Below, one piece after another: positions 11,642 through 21,560 of a stretch of DNA of 64,000 bases. A program made the position numbers and the translations under genes. The notes below the pieces were generated by a model that had not been told where the DNA came from, searched no databases, and was given only the letters and a program-made list of their open reading frames with translations. Each line of letters begins with the position of its first letter. Within the stretch, counting starts at the first letter, position 1. Origin of the DNA: Homalodisca vitripennis (Eukaryota > Arthropoda > Insecta > Hemiptera > Cicadellidae); the NCBI RefSeq assembly GCF_021130785.1, contig NC_060211.1, positions 29,683,001 to 29,747,000 on the forward strand, written 5' to 3'.

Positions 11642-12165
11642 ACTCTAGATTTTAATGAAAATGTGTTATTAATAGGTGACTCAATTATTCGATATGCAAG
11701 TGAAATAAGCTTTAAGAAGGGAGCAATAGTGGAACTTTGTCCGGGTGGCAAAATTATGGATATAAAAGAGAAATTGTTGAAGTACACTGGTGAAAAAAAT
11801 TTCTGTCATATATTTTTCATGTGGGAACAAACAATCTTAAAAGATGGTATAAATGGAGGGGCTGGCTATAACGGTGGCCATGGAAAGCGTGGAGGCCCTC
11901 CATGACATGGCCGACCTTTTTGTTTACCACCAAAACCCATTTTCCTAATACTATGGTGTTTGTTAATAGCATATTAGTAAGGTCTGATATAACATATAGA
12001 GCTTTGTTTGATTTTAATGATCAGCTGGATGTCATGTGCAACAATTTTGGTGTAATGTTTGTTGAGGCAAATTGTTGGGTGAAGAAGCAATATCTTGCCA
12101 GAGATGGTAGGCATCTGAATAGAAAAGGTAGCCATCAGCTAGGAACTCTGTTTTCAGAAGTGTTT
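11642..12165 (+). pseudogene. SGNH/GDSL esterase-like domain of the LINE, frameshifted
   Basis: VLLIGDSIIRYASE holds block I with the nucleophile Ser (codon 11681-11683), and CPGGKIMDI fits the block II glycine. A frameshift near 11820 hides HVGTNNLK, block III with its Asn. Further shifts between 11830 and 11905 restore the frame, and DGRHLNRKGSHQLG (from 12103) supplies the block V Asp and His. ORF1 esterase domains are established in CR1-group LINEs and have been linked to membrane or lipid interaction; the role here is inferred. The last segment (11902 on) is open and runs on into the endonuclease. Confidence 0.8.
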
Positions 12166-12363
12166 TCTGTTGCCTTCGGTCTTAAAAAGGGATATGACAC
12201 TGTTAGTGTAATTCCTGGCTTGGAGGAAAATGCCTCAAAAGAGCCAATTCTGCCCAAGGAGGTTCCTTGCAGTCCATCTGATATCACCCAAGGAGAACAT
12301 TTTTTTAGAGGATCTGTCTCAAATGACCCTACCACTGTAGCTGAGCACAGTACACCTTGCAAA

Positions 12364-13050
12364 CTAAAGATAGTTCACCATAATGTTCAGGGTCTTTCAA
12401 GTAAGTTTGACCATTTTCAAATGTTCATTGAATCTGAAGATCCAGACATAATTTGCCTTTCGGAACACCATTTAAGAGACTTTGAATTTGAAGTTGCATC
12501 TTTCTACGGATATAATGGCATCACAGCCTACTGTCGAAAAACTCTTCATAAGGGAGGTGTATGTATTTATAGTAAGTCTTCAATCAAATCTGAGGTAATA
12601 GATGTCTCACGTTTTTTGTCTGGAAGGCAGGTGCGAGCTTGCTGCTGCCAGGTTTCACCTTAGTAACACCTCATTTTTGATAATCACTGCTTATAAGCCA
12701 CAGCCTTTTTCGTCCTCAATACAGGAGCACGAGACATTTTACAGGTGTTTATCAGAATGTCTGGAAAAAATTATAAGTCCAGATATCAGAACCATTGTTG
12801 TGGGCGACTTCAATGTCGACTTGTCCTGTGTCTGATGGTAAAGTTGATGACTTGATTTACCACCATGGCTTCTCATGACCTTAAAAATAAGGTAAAAATC
12901 TTATACCAGGGAATTTAAAACTCCAAGTCCCTGATTGACCATGTTTACAAACCGATCTCTCTGATGACGTTTGTAGTTGTTCCGTTTTAATTACTGCATT
13001 GTCCGATCACCATGCACTAGTGATCAGTGTCAAACTACCCACTTCAAGTG
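12364..13050 (+). pseudogene. APE-type endonuclease domain of the LINE
   Basis: KIVHHNVQGLSSKFDHFQMF starts the domain (N-terminal Asn motif), and DIICLSEHHLRDFEF carries the metal-binding Glu (codon 12463-12465). A frameshift near 12650 moves the frame; TIVVGDFNVDLSC (Asp at 12806-12808) and SDHHALVISVKL (Asp/His at 13005-13010) complete the EEP-fold motifs. At least one more break lies at 12835-12999. Such endonucleases nick the target DNA to prime reverse transcription. The open frame joining it to the esterase, with no stop between 11902 and 12661, suggests a fused polyprotein. Confidence 0.85.
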
Positions 13051-15255
13051 ACTCAAGTCATCCTAAGTATCATCTCAAGCGATCGTTTTCTGATGATAAT
13101 ATCCGTATTTTCAAATATCTAATTGACAAGGAAACGTGGTCTAATGTTTATGAGGCTGGGACTATAAATGATAAAATGCGTCTATTCCAATCTTCAATCT
13201 CCTTTTATTTTGAACAGGCTTTTCCTGAAAAGAAAAGAAGAGTTCGCAAAGGTGCCTCACGCAGCAAAGTGTCCTTGAGTGATCACCAATTAAAACTTAG
13301 AGATATGGTTCTCCAGTGGTATTGCTTCACTAAAGATTTGGATTCTTCTGATCGGAGGAGAAAGCATTACTTATCATTGAAGAGAGAATACAAGTCTTGT
13401 GTTAGGCTTGCTAAGTCATCTAAGGTGCTTGATGTTATACAAAAATCTTCTAATAAAGTCAAAAAAACTATGTGGGAGATCGTTAATGAAAGTAGAGGGA
13501 AGAATCAGTCTCCATGTATAGTCCCCCGCACCGTCAAAGATGACAAGGGAGTTGATATCAGTGATCCAAAACTGGTCTCAAACATGTTTAACAAATTCTT
13601 TATTGATGTGTCTAATAGTGCATCAACCTCATCCAGTATTCCTCATTCTTATGTGCAGCCTGGATTGTGTACATCTTCATTTTTCTTATCACCAGTTACT
13701 AGGAGAGAGATAACAGATATCATCAGGTCTTTGAAGCCAAAGACGTCTTCTGGCTGCGACAGGATATCATCTAAATTGCTTATGTCATGTAGTGAATGTT
13801 TTGTTGACCCACTCGTTCACCTTATTAACTGTTCATTCGAAGGTGGAGTTTTCCCAGATTTGTTGAAGCTTACTGTTGTGAAGCCCTTGCTTTAAAAAAG
13901 GAAGAGTGGATGAACTCGATAATTTTAGACCAATATCTATCACATCAACGTTTTCAAAGATATTTGAAAGGGCAGTCTTAAATAGATTATGGTCTTTTAT
14001 TAATCACAACAGTATTTTGTTTGAGAATCAGTTTGGGTTTGTTAAAGGACGGTCAACTGTCAATGCAATGTTTACGCTCATCAACAAAATAGTAAATGCC
14101 TTGGATAGAGGTAGGTCTGCTTCCGGTGTCTTTTTCGATCTTCGGAAGGCTTTCGATGTGGTTTCCCATGACATCATGTTGGAAAAGCTCGAAGGCATTG
14201 GAGTTCAAGGAGTGGCGAACCAATGGCTTTCATCTTATTTGAGGGATCGTCGACAGGCCGTAGAAGTGTCCTTTATCGATGCTGCAGGCACTGTGAGGCG
14301 ATGCTACTCGGATGTGCTGGGCGTTAAGGCGGGGGTGCCACAGGGCTCCATACTCGGCCCTCTTCTGTTTATTATATATGTAAACGACCTCAGGAGTTGT
14401 ATTGCGGAGGCCCAGTTGTGTTTGTTTGCAGACGACACGTCCATCGTAATGGAAAACCAATGTCGTGAGGCCATGGAGGTTAGCACTTTTGTGGAGTCTA
14501 ATAAGATTGTTCAATGGTTTAGGGAAAATGGTATAGTGGTAAATGCTGCTAAAACCGCAATTGTTGAATTCGCAATCTCATCTAATAGCATTAATAATCT
14601 CAGCGTTTGGGTCGATGATATGGAAATCCTTTCTGAACAGCATGTTAGGTTTTTGGGATTGTCTATAGACAGAAACCTGAATTTTTCATCCCACATCGAT
14701 TATGTAGCACGTAAGCTTTGTTCTGGAGTCTTTGTGCTTCGTAGACTGGCACCTTTTACAAACGCTGCGATCCTCTTAACAACCTACTACGCTCTAATTT
14801 TCCCTTATCTTTCGTATGCGGTGACAATCTGGGGATCGGAAAGTTGTCGTACAAAACGGCTTTTTGTCTTGCAGAAGAAGGCAGTGAGAATAGTAGCTGG
14901 CATCCGTCGAATGGAGACTTGCAGGCCTGTTTTTAAGGAACTTAAATTGCTTACCTTCCCAAGCATTTATGTTTTTCAGACCTTGATTTTCTTACAGCAG
15001 AACCATGGTGTTTTCCGGTCCCTTGTTCCTCAGTCGGGATACAGTCTTCGACAAAAACATAAACTGAATATTCCTTACCATTCCACTACTTTTTTTAAAC
15101 ATCACACCTTTTACAATGCCATGTCCCTTTTTAACGCTCTTCCTGATGCTCTTAGAGCTGAAAAGGATTTATTTTGTTTTAAAAGAATGCTTAAAGCTTA
15201 TCTTATTGAACACTGTTTCTATTCTGTAGATGACTACATTAATAGCAATACGTAA
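13051..15255 (+). pseudogene. Reverse transcriptase of the LINE, one visible frameshift
   Basis: A linker rich in K/R (SDRRRKHYLSLKREYKSCVR, ...KKTMWEIVNESRGK) leads to KPKTSSGCDRISSKLL. The frame breaks at about 13891 in VKPL. From 13906 a 449-codon open frame covers NFRPISITSTFSKIFERAVL, FFDLRKAFDVVSHDI (first catalytic Asp, codon 14137-14139), GVPQGSILGPLLFIIYVNDL, and FADDTSIV (catalytic Asp pair, codons 14431-14436). The C-terminal tail runs from YYALIFPYLSYAVTIWG through LFVLQKKAVRIVAGI, and the protein ends in DDYINSNT. No RNase H domain follows. The long intact RT frame implies fairly recent activity compared with other LINE scraps here. Confidence 0.93.
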
Positions 15256-15399
15256 TTTATTTAGTCCTTCCTATGTATTTTGTTCCTATGTAAATTGTTC
15301 TCTACACATGATTGTACTAAGTTGACGCAAACCAATGCATTGTAATATGTTATATGGAATAAAGGATGTTTTGATTTGATTTGATTTGATTTGATTTGA
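15256..15399 (+). other. LINE 3' UTR with AATAAA and (TTTGA)n tail
   Basis: Short 3' UTR with AATAAA at 15358-15363, then about five TTTGA units (15371-15399) in place of poly(A). Short tandem tails are common in several non-LTR clades. The tail abuts foldback-family sequence. Confidence 0.85.
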
Positions 15400-15712
15400 G
15401 TAACACTACGTTTTGAGATCTGCAATCTCTTCCTCAGGTAACTCTAAATTAAAAACCAAACACAACACTAATCTTTAATACTGAACTACAGAATACAGGT
15501 CACAATACGTCTGCCTTCGTCCACCACTTACGACGACGTTTAGAGTTAGTGAAGTTGACACACAACATGGTGGTTGTGATTCCTGACTTATGCGTGTCAT
15601 AACGCTCTGGTATGATTTATTTATTTTACCCTAGTTTGCAATTATGTGTTAGGTTAGTTATTTACCTGAAGAAGAGATCATATTGCAGATCTTGAAACGT
15701 AGTGTTACTGAT
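15399..15712. mobile_element. Foldback family core and partial right arm
   Basis: TAACACTACGTTTTGAGATC at the left and its inverted counterpart near 15690-15705 bracket a core with GTGAAGTTGACACACAACAT and TAATTATGTGTTAGG-like motifs. The core matches 48795-49070 and 51500-51890. The outer right arm (CTGAACGATGGC..., TCCTGTTTCCTTC) is missing. It may be the continuation of 8914-9015. Confidence 0.75.
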
Positions 15713-16349
15713 TATTTTTCAATAACAGAGTATGTATGTAATAAAGTGTAAACAACGCACAAGTTGTCTTTAGGAGACAAAAATGTGACTAGGCAACAAA
15801 ACTTTGACTTTTTTAACATGGTGTAGTTAGACAAAACCACGTGTACTTATCAACGGACTCAGAAACGTTTCTAGATTTATAAAATGTAACAACACAAACT
15901 TAATAAAAATTTTTTTACTATTCCATGTCGCCTTAATAAAGATTTTAGTGACTTTGACCATTGAAAGGTTTTTAGTAGTTTCATTTGTGTCGCAAATACA
16001 TAGGATACGTAGTTATATTTGAAAGCAGTTCAATCTAATGAAGAGATAGACATATATGGAAGCATCGATACCATTCATTGATGTATCACTAACATCGATG
16101 TCGTACGAGTGAAAACATCGATGTTTAGTAAAACAATTAATTGTTATAAGTTTTTGGAGACAGTACAAAGATTATTACTAGTTTGTTACCAGTAAAAAGT
16201 TAAGTTAATGTAATGTATTTGATTTAATATTGACTTCTGTAATTACAAAAATTTTCTTAAAAATGTACTTAACTGAATAGTTTAATGCAGGAATTTACAA
16301 TCACACTTACCATTATGCAATTAACCTGATTTCACTTCTTCTTTCATTA
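15713..16349. other. No feature recognised
   Basis: AT-rich, with several ATCGATG boxes (16064-16125) but no array, ORF or inverted repeat of note. Confidence 0.55.
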
Positions 16350-16470
16350 GCTGAGCCTTAGCGAATCCAATCATTCGTGGGACGAGAAAATTATCATTTC
16401 AGTATGTCTGTCTATTTGTCCGTCTGTCCAAGATTTCTCGAAAACGAACGTACCTACAGATTGGAAATTG
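16350..16470. repeat. Dispersed TCTG-core repeat, second copy
   Basis: GCTGAGCCTTAGCGAATCC, GTGGGACGAGAAAATT and TGTCTGTCTATTTGTCCGTC match the order of motifs at 4018-4110 and partly 19645-19830. Confidence 0.5.
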
Positions 16471-17893
16471 TGCTTGAAGCTTCAATTCTATATGAGCATC
16501 ATGGTATTCATTACTATACATGGTATAAAATACATAAATGGCATAAAAACAAGTTGGATTTCACTAATAAAGGTCAAAATCAATCAAATCTGTCAATTTA
16601 CATCACATAAACATTTGTATCAAAAATACGTGGTTGTTATTATTGTGAAACCCCTTCAAAAGGTCCGTAATAGGCAAACCGCAGTACTCTACTGAGCTGT
16701 GGTGGTATTATTATGCAATTAAAAACAGTGGATTCATTGTTGCTGTAGTTCATTATTTATTTTGTGGAGAATCTTTAATTACGCTCCTAAAATTGTAATA
16801 TTCTGTTAACTTCTTGAAAATTCAAAGATAATAAAGACAGTACAAATTATATTAATACTGTGTTTTTAATTAGAGTAACAGTTATTGTACTCTTTATTGT
16901 ATATCTGTCTTATAATGACTGTAACAAGGATTGGGAGTTTGTTTCAGTAATTTGTCGCTAGAGTTCAGCACTGTATGGGAAGTGGCGCTTCGTAGAAACA
17001 TCAGTGCCTGTAAATCCAACTGCAGCAGATCCTCGAGCTGTAGTTTGTGTAATTGCCGCTAGAGATCAGCAGTGACTAGTCTATCACCTAGCGCTCTGCA
17101 GTCTGTTTTAAAGTTTCAATGCTGGCGGGATAATAATAGTCTAATGATAAACATTTTGTGTGAACGATCTAGTGTTAATTATATTTCTTTGAAAAAAAGC
17201 CCAGATGTTTACTTGTTATAATGTGATAGCAAAAAATATCCTAATTACATTCAAAATCAAATTCCTGCCAATTTCACAAGTTCCCATCCAAACTTATCGA
17301 AAACTGGCATAATATAAGTTGCAAAAGTTATATCATTCAATAAATGAATAACTATAAGTTTGTGGGAGTTTTTTTTTTCATTTTGTAGATTACAATGAAA
17401 CCTCCATCTTAATGATAATTATTAAATGTTTTAAAGGATAATAATTTTGTAGGTTAAATAATTGATTAGGTTGGCACATTTAGAACCTTAAAACAAATGA
17501 GCACGATACAAAAATATAGATTGTTAAGGTTATAACTGAATTAGAAATTGTGTGCACGAGGATATATGTTTTCAAATGTTCTTGTTTTCTGTATCAGACA
17601 TGTAGAAACCATATAATAATACCTCGTAGACATTTTAAGGCAAGAGCTTAAAGTTCTGCATGAATTTTTTAAATCATATGAAAAATAAACTATTTGAATA
17701 AAGTTTATACTTTTCCCATTACAGATTTCAGAATAATACTTGTTTTAACTATTAAACATCTTTTTTCGATCTTTTATGTTTCAAACATTCGTACAGAATT
17801 TGAAGGACTTGTCTTGAAATGTGTACGAGGTGTTAGACTTATATGGAAACTGGCAAAAATGTATATTCAACGCAAAAAAGAACACACTCTTAG
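16471..17893. other. No gene recognised
   Basis: AT-rich. Around 16935-17100 two partly similar segments occur (TTTGTCGCTAGAGTTCAGCA and AATTGCCGCTAGAGATCAGC), perhaps a short diverged duplication. ORFs are short. Confidence 0.5.
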
Positions 17894-18035
17894 AAAGATA
17901 GTTATCAACTCTTCACATCCAATGGAGGATGGTCTACAAGGAGTTCGGCAAAAGAATTTAACGTCAACATAACTCAGCATCTACATTATTTTGAACTAAC
18001 AATATTTTTTATGTGAAGAGTCAATAACTATCTTT
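17894..18035. repeat. Inverted repeat, 25-bp arms with 92-bp loop
   Basis: Left arm 17894-17918 (AAAGATAGTTATCAACTCTT plus CACAT) and right arm 18011-18035 are inverted complements at 23 of 25 positions. It could be the core of a small MITE, but no TSD was found. Confidence 0.7.
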
Positions 18036-18902
18036 AAAACTATTTCTTAAGTCCAGTATTTATTTACTAAGTTTGACTTTCAAACCTGAAACAATACAAG
18101 AATATTAAACCACCTAGAACATGACCTACGTTGTAAATGTTTCAAACTTTAAACCAGCGTAATTTTTAAAACAGTGAACCTTTCATGTCGGATTTGCAGC
18201 ATGTGCTCTACTAATACGCGTACATACCTTTAATTTGATGTACTACTCGACCTATGCTCTAATTTAAAATTTCCTTCTGACTCCTTGCTGACCATCCCTT
18301 TGACACGACAAAAACAGTGTAGTTACTTCAAAAAGTAGATTTATAGGTGCATTAATGATGTACCAAGCTTTTTTGATTTACCTGTAATCATTCGGGAATT
18401 ATCAAGCACGTGCGGCACTTTCTACACCTTGTATAATCGATTCATCAGTGTCAAAAAACATCAGACTAGGTAGATTAGAAAACCAAAATTTTAATTGGAG
18501 AAACTGTAAGAATTCTAACCGATATTTTAGCAAGTAATACTTACAGTTAAGCATACATACGAGCAAGAAGATGTTGTTAAATGAATGTATAAAAGCTCAC
18601 CAATTACATTTACGTTATTTATCATTAAGACCGATTGTGAAAGTTATGTTTGAAATACTTACTGGCAAAAACAAAGGCCAAGTAGTATTCATTCTAAGAA
18701 TTGAGAGTAAAAATCAACAATAGTGAAAATAATTATACAAAACAACATTGCTTACCAAGAGCACATACTAGTGTAACTCACAGAACACATTCACAACAAA
18801 ACGGACTGTGTATTAATGTTTACGCCCCGCCGAAACATTCGGGCAAGAATCGTTGTCCAGAATGTTCAATAGAGCTACCAGTTAACCAAGATCACTTTTC
18901 CC
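18036..18902. other. No feature recognised
   Basis: AT-rich. A 70-codon ORF at 18701-18913 shows no family resemblance and runs into the MITE. Confidence 0.5.
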
Positions 18903-19273
18903 CAGGGACGTAGACAACGAGGGGGTCAAAGGGGTCCGGACCGGACCCCCCCCCCAAATAAAGTAATGGACGATATGCTTGACAAAATTTCATTATGTTA
19001 AGTATAGTTTAAATTTGTTTACTCAGGGACGTTGTCAGCGAGGGGTTCAAGGGGTCAGGACCCCCAATTTTTCAGTTACTTTTTTAGTAAACGATTATAA
19101 TTATTTAAATATTTCAGTACTACTGACATGCACTTCTGCAAGATCGTTTTCAAAAAAGAAACGGGTCACGAACTTTTTAAGGAATAAAGGGGGCCTTACT
19201 CCACTATGGAAAAATATCAGTTGTCCAGACCTCACCCCCCCCCCCCCCAAATTGTTTTCTGACTACGTTCTTG
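18903..19273 (+). mobile_element. hAT-like MITE with internally repeated 5' end and probable TSD
   Basis: CAGGGACGTAGAC (18903) and CAGGGACGTTGTC (19024) are two copies of the family's left end, separated by ~70 bp containing GTAATGGACGATATGC and GTATAGTTTAAATTTG. The body then follows the family to CTGACTACGTTCTTG at 19273. Flanks CTTTTCCC (18895-18902) and CTTTACCC (19274-19281) match at 7 of 8, so the whole 371 bp probably moved as a unit. The same spacer sequence occurs inverted at 23783-23875. Confidence 0.8.
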
Positions 19274-19644
19274 CTTTACCCTTGTCTCTGTGCTTCGCTA
19301 CTGTATCGGTAAGATTGGTATTCGATGAGTGAAGCATGCAGTTAATACCCATGTAACACATTCATTGTAAAAATCTAATGATGAATTAAACATAAGTTAC
19401 ATAGTTTCATAGGGTATGAATATTACGTTAAATTTTCACATTAAACAACTTATAATTCAGACATACAACTGGTAATCCTATACATGCCTTGTTTGAGTGG
19501 TTGTGACAATTTAACTTGTGTTTGTTTGTTGACACGGTATTTCAAAAACGAATTATCGTTACAGGCTTGAAATTTATTATGAAGCTTCAATTCTGTAACT
19601 ATAGAACAACAATTTCAATGATGAAGTCATGTCTCTTAATGAGG
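19274..19644. other. No gene recognised
   Basis: AT-rich; probably unassigned dispersed repeat remains. Confidence 0.45.
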
Positions 19645-20230
19645 GTTGGCTGAGCGTTAGATAAGCTTAACGTTTTGTGGATATTTTCAGAACGGATTGT
19701 GCTATATAGACTTTGACTTTTGCAAATTTTGTCATACATTAGTAGACTAGCACAATTCTTCTTCTGTCAGTCTGTCTGTGTGTTTGCGTGTGTTTCGCAG
19801 AATATCCCTAAAAATAATAATAATGCTCTATGGACTTTAAACTTTGGATCTAACTTCATTTCCACATAAAGAAGGCTAAGTTTGATGTTGAGGCTTGTGC
19901 ATCCATGTAATTTGGCTAAGTGACAACAAAGCCTGTAACGGAGAACGATACATCTAGAACAAATAGAATTGTGGATTGTCTATCTGGCCAGTGATGTCTC
20001 ATGATAGAAAAGGTCCTAGAGACTTGAAACTTGGTATATAATTTCCTTTAGTCCAAGAAAGAACTTGATTGATTCGGAAATGTAAAGCTCAAAATTTGAG
20101 GTAAAAATACAATTTTGTACCTTTTTACAATTATTGTTTCATAGATATCAAAATATATCTCCTCTCTAATTGTCTGTCTGTCTCTCCCAAGATTATCATG
20201 AGAAAAAAATAAAAGATAGACTTTACATGT
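19645..20230. repeat. Dispersed repeat related to the 143-bp satellite monomer
   Basis: The segment holds TCTGTCAGTCTGTCTGTG and, at 20010-20085, AAAGGTCCTAGAGACTTGAA then ACTTGGTA, CCAAGAAAGAAC and TTGATT. These are the same motifs, in the same order, as the satellite at 34704-36518. It looks like the single-copy progenitor or a relative of the satellite unit. Confidence 0.7.
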
Positions 20231-21044
20231 TGCTTACAACCTCTGAAAACCCTTTACATCCAATCTTGTATTTTTTTTAAGATTACATTAATTATCTAAA
20301 ATAATTGTACTGTTTATTTAAATAATTTTTGCCTTTTTCTGTACGACATACAAAATTAAAACTAAGAGAAACACGAGAGAGCTGAAACGTTTTATAAGTA
20401 ATTACAGTATATTGATTACGCCATTATCGTACTCAATTATTTTTATCAAACTGTACTATCGTATCTGGAACTCGAGGAACTAGTAATTTGATTCTCATTA
20501 GTTAGTCGTCGTTGAGGGCTGTATATAGATGGATTTATGATTTTACTCAAATGGATTGAGTAATGTAGAGATTCTTGGAATTAATGTACAATGACTCAAC
20601 AATCTGAGTAGTCTCGACAGTTCTTTGTCCTAGCTTTCTTAGTTATAAGTGACATTCAGAACTTAAACACATTTTTTCTTTGCGTAATGGGATATAATAT
20701 AATGTTACAGGCTCAACATTTGTTTGCAGCTAATATTAATGGTATGGTTTTGTATTGAATATCTGAAACATTAACTAACAGTGAGACGGAATTTAAATCA
20801 ATCCAGTTCAAAACGATTCTACTTTGGAGATGTACCAAATCTACCCTAATTATATCGTTTCTCGGGTTACCAACAAAATTTCTCAAATATTTAAAATTGT
20901 CAAAATCATGCATGCAAATATATCACCACCAAAAGTCAAATTCTCGTGCGAAATGCTGTGCAAATATAAGCAAAAACCAGCTGCGTTAACATTAATATCA
21001 GAATGTATTAACACTTCATCGACAACAGCTTTTTTTATAATACA
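20231..21044. other. No feature recognised
   Basis: AT-rich. Short ORFs at 20713-21048 on both strands have no recognisable domain. Confidence 0.55.
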
Positions 21045-21560
21045 CTAGCTGTTTCCCGCGGCTTCGCACGCTTTCGTTTCGTTAGTTTTGCTCGTTTATG
21101 TGCACTTCTGGTTCAAGTGAATTAATTATATTTCCAACGCCGATGTAGAATTTGCCTTGTTGTCAAGAAAATCTGTGTACGATTGTAGCCATCGTACACG
21201 TGCATGTACTTCATTATAAAGTGGTCTAACACTCAAACTTTAAGTTTAACCAGAAATGTATCTTAAAGACAAATATACATAAAAACCTAGCGCCTTCAAA
21301 TAGCGTTTAGCTATTTAATACACGTAACCGTCTCGTAATTGCAGTTTATATTGTGCAGGCGCTTTGATAACTTTTATATTTTGAAGCGCCGCCTGGTGAC
21401 GAGCTACATTAATGGGCATAGAATATAAACCTTCTACTTGTAAAAATGCATATACATACAAATTTTCATAATGATCGGTCGAATAGTTTACAATTCTATA
21501 AAGGACATAATAGACAAACATTAATGTAACATTATGTATGTATTTTATAGATAGATTTTT
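21045..21560. repeat. Dispersed arthropod repeat beginning CTAGCTGTTTCCCGCGG
   Basis: ACTAGCTGTTTCCCGCGGCT then TCGCACGC is a widely seen opening of a dispersed arthropod repeat. Near the far end, TTTTCATAATGATCGGTCGA followed by ATAGTTTA is the equally typical 'ATCGGTCGAGTAGTTT' motif, then a TATGTATGTATTTTATAGATAG end. The middle includes an AGGCGCTTTGATAACTTTTA...AAGCGCC segment. Class not certain (LINE 3' end or SINE). A 123-codon minus-strand ORF across it is a by-product. Confidence 0.6.

Larger units (their letters stand above)
10067..15399 (+). mobile_element. Degenerate non-LTR retrotransposon encoding coiled coil, Ulp1-like protease, SGNH esterase, APE endonuclease and RT
   Basis: Consecutive plus-strand reading frames, broken by several frameshifts, give in order: an acidic N-terminus with a coiled coil (10067-10550), a Ulp1/C48-like protease (10617-11115), a basic decayed linker (11116-11641), an SGNH esterase (11642-12165), an APE-type endonuclease (12364-13010) and a reverse transcriptase (13700-15255). 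It ends with AATAAA at 15358 and a (TTTGA)n tail. An esterase upstream of EN and RT is known from ORF1 of CR1-group LINEs, and the RT (FADDTS, GVPQGSILGPLLF) fits the broad CR1/Jockey assemblage. The protease is the unusual part. The frame runs without a stop from the esterase into EN, so ORF1 and ORF2 may have been fused. Copy inactive. Confidence 0.9.

Noticed and set aside
14230..14696. Minus-strand ORFs of 60-94 codons
   Set aside because: They are antisense shadows of the reverse-transcriptase frame.
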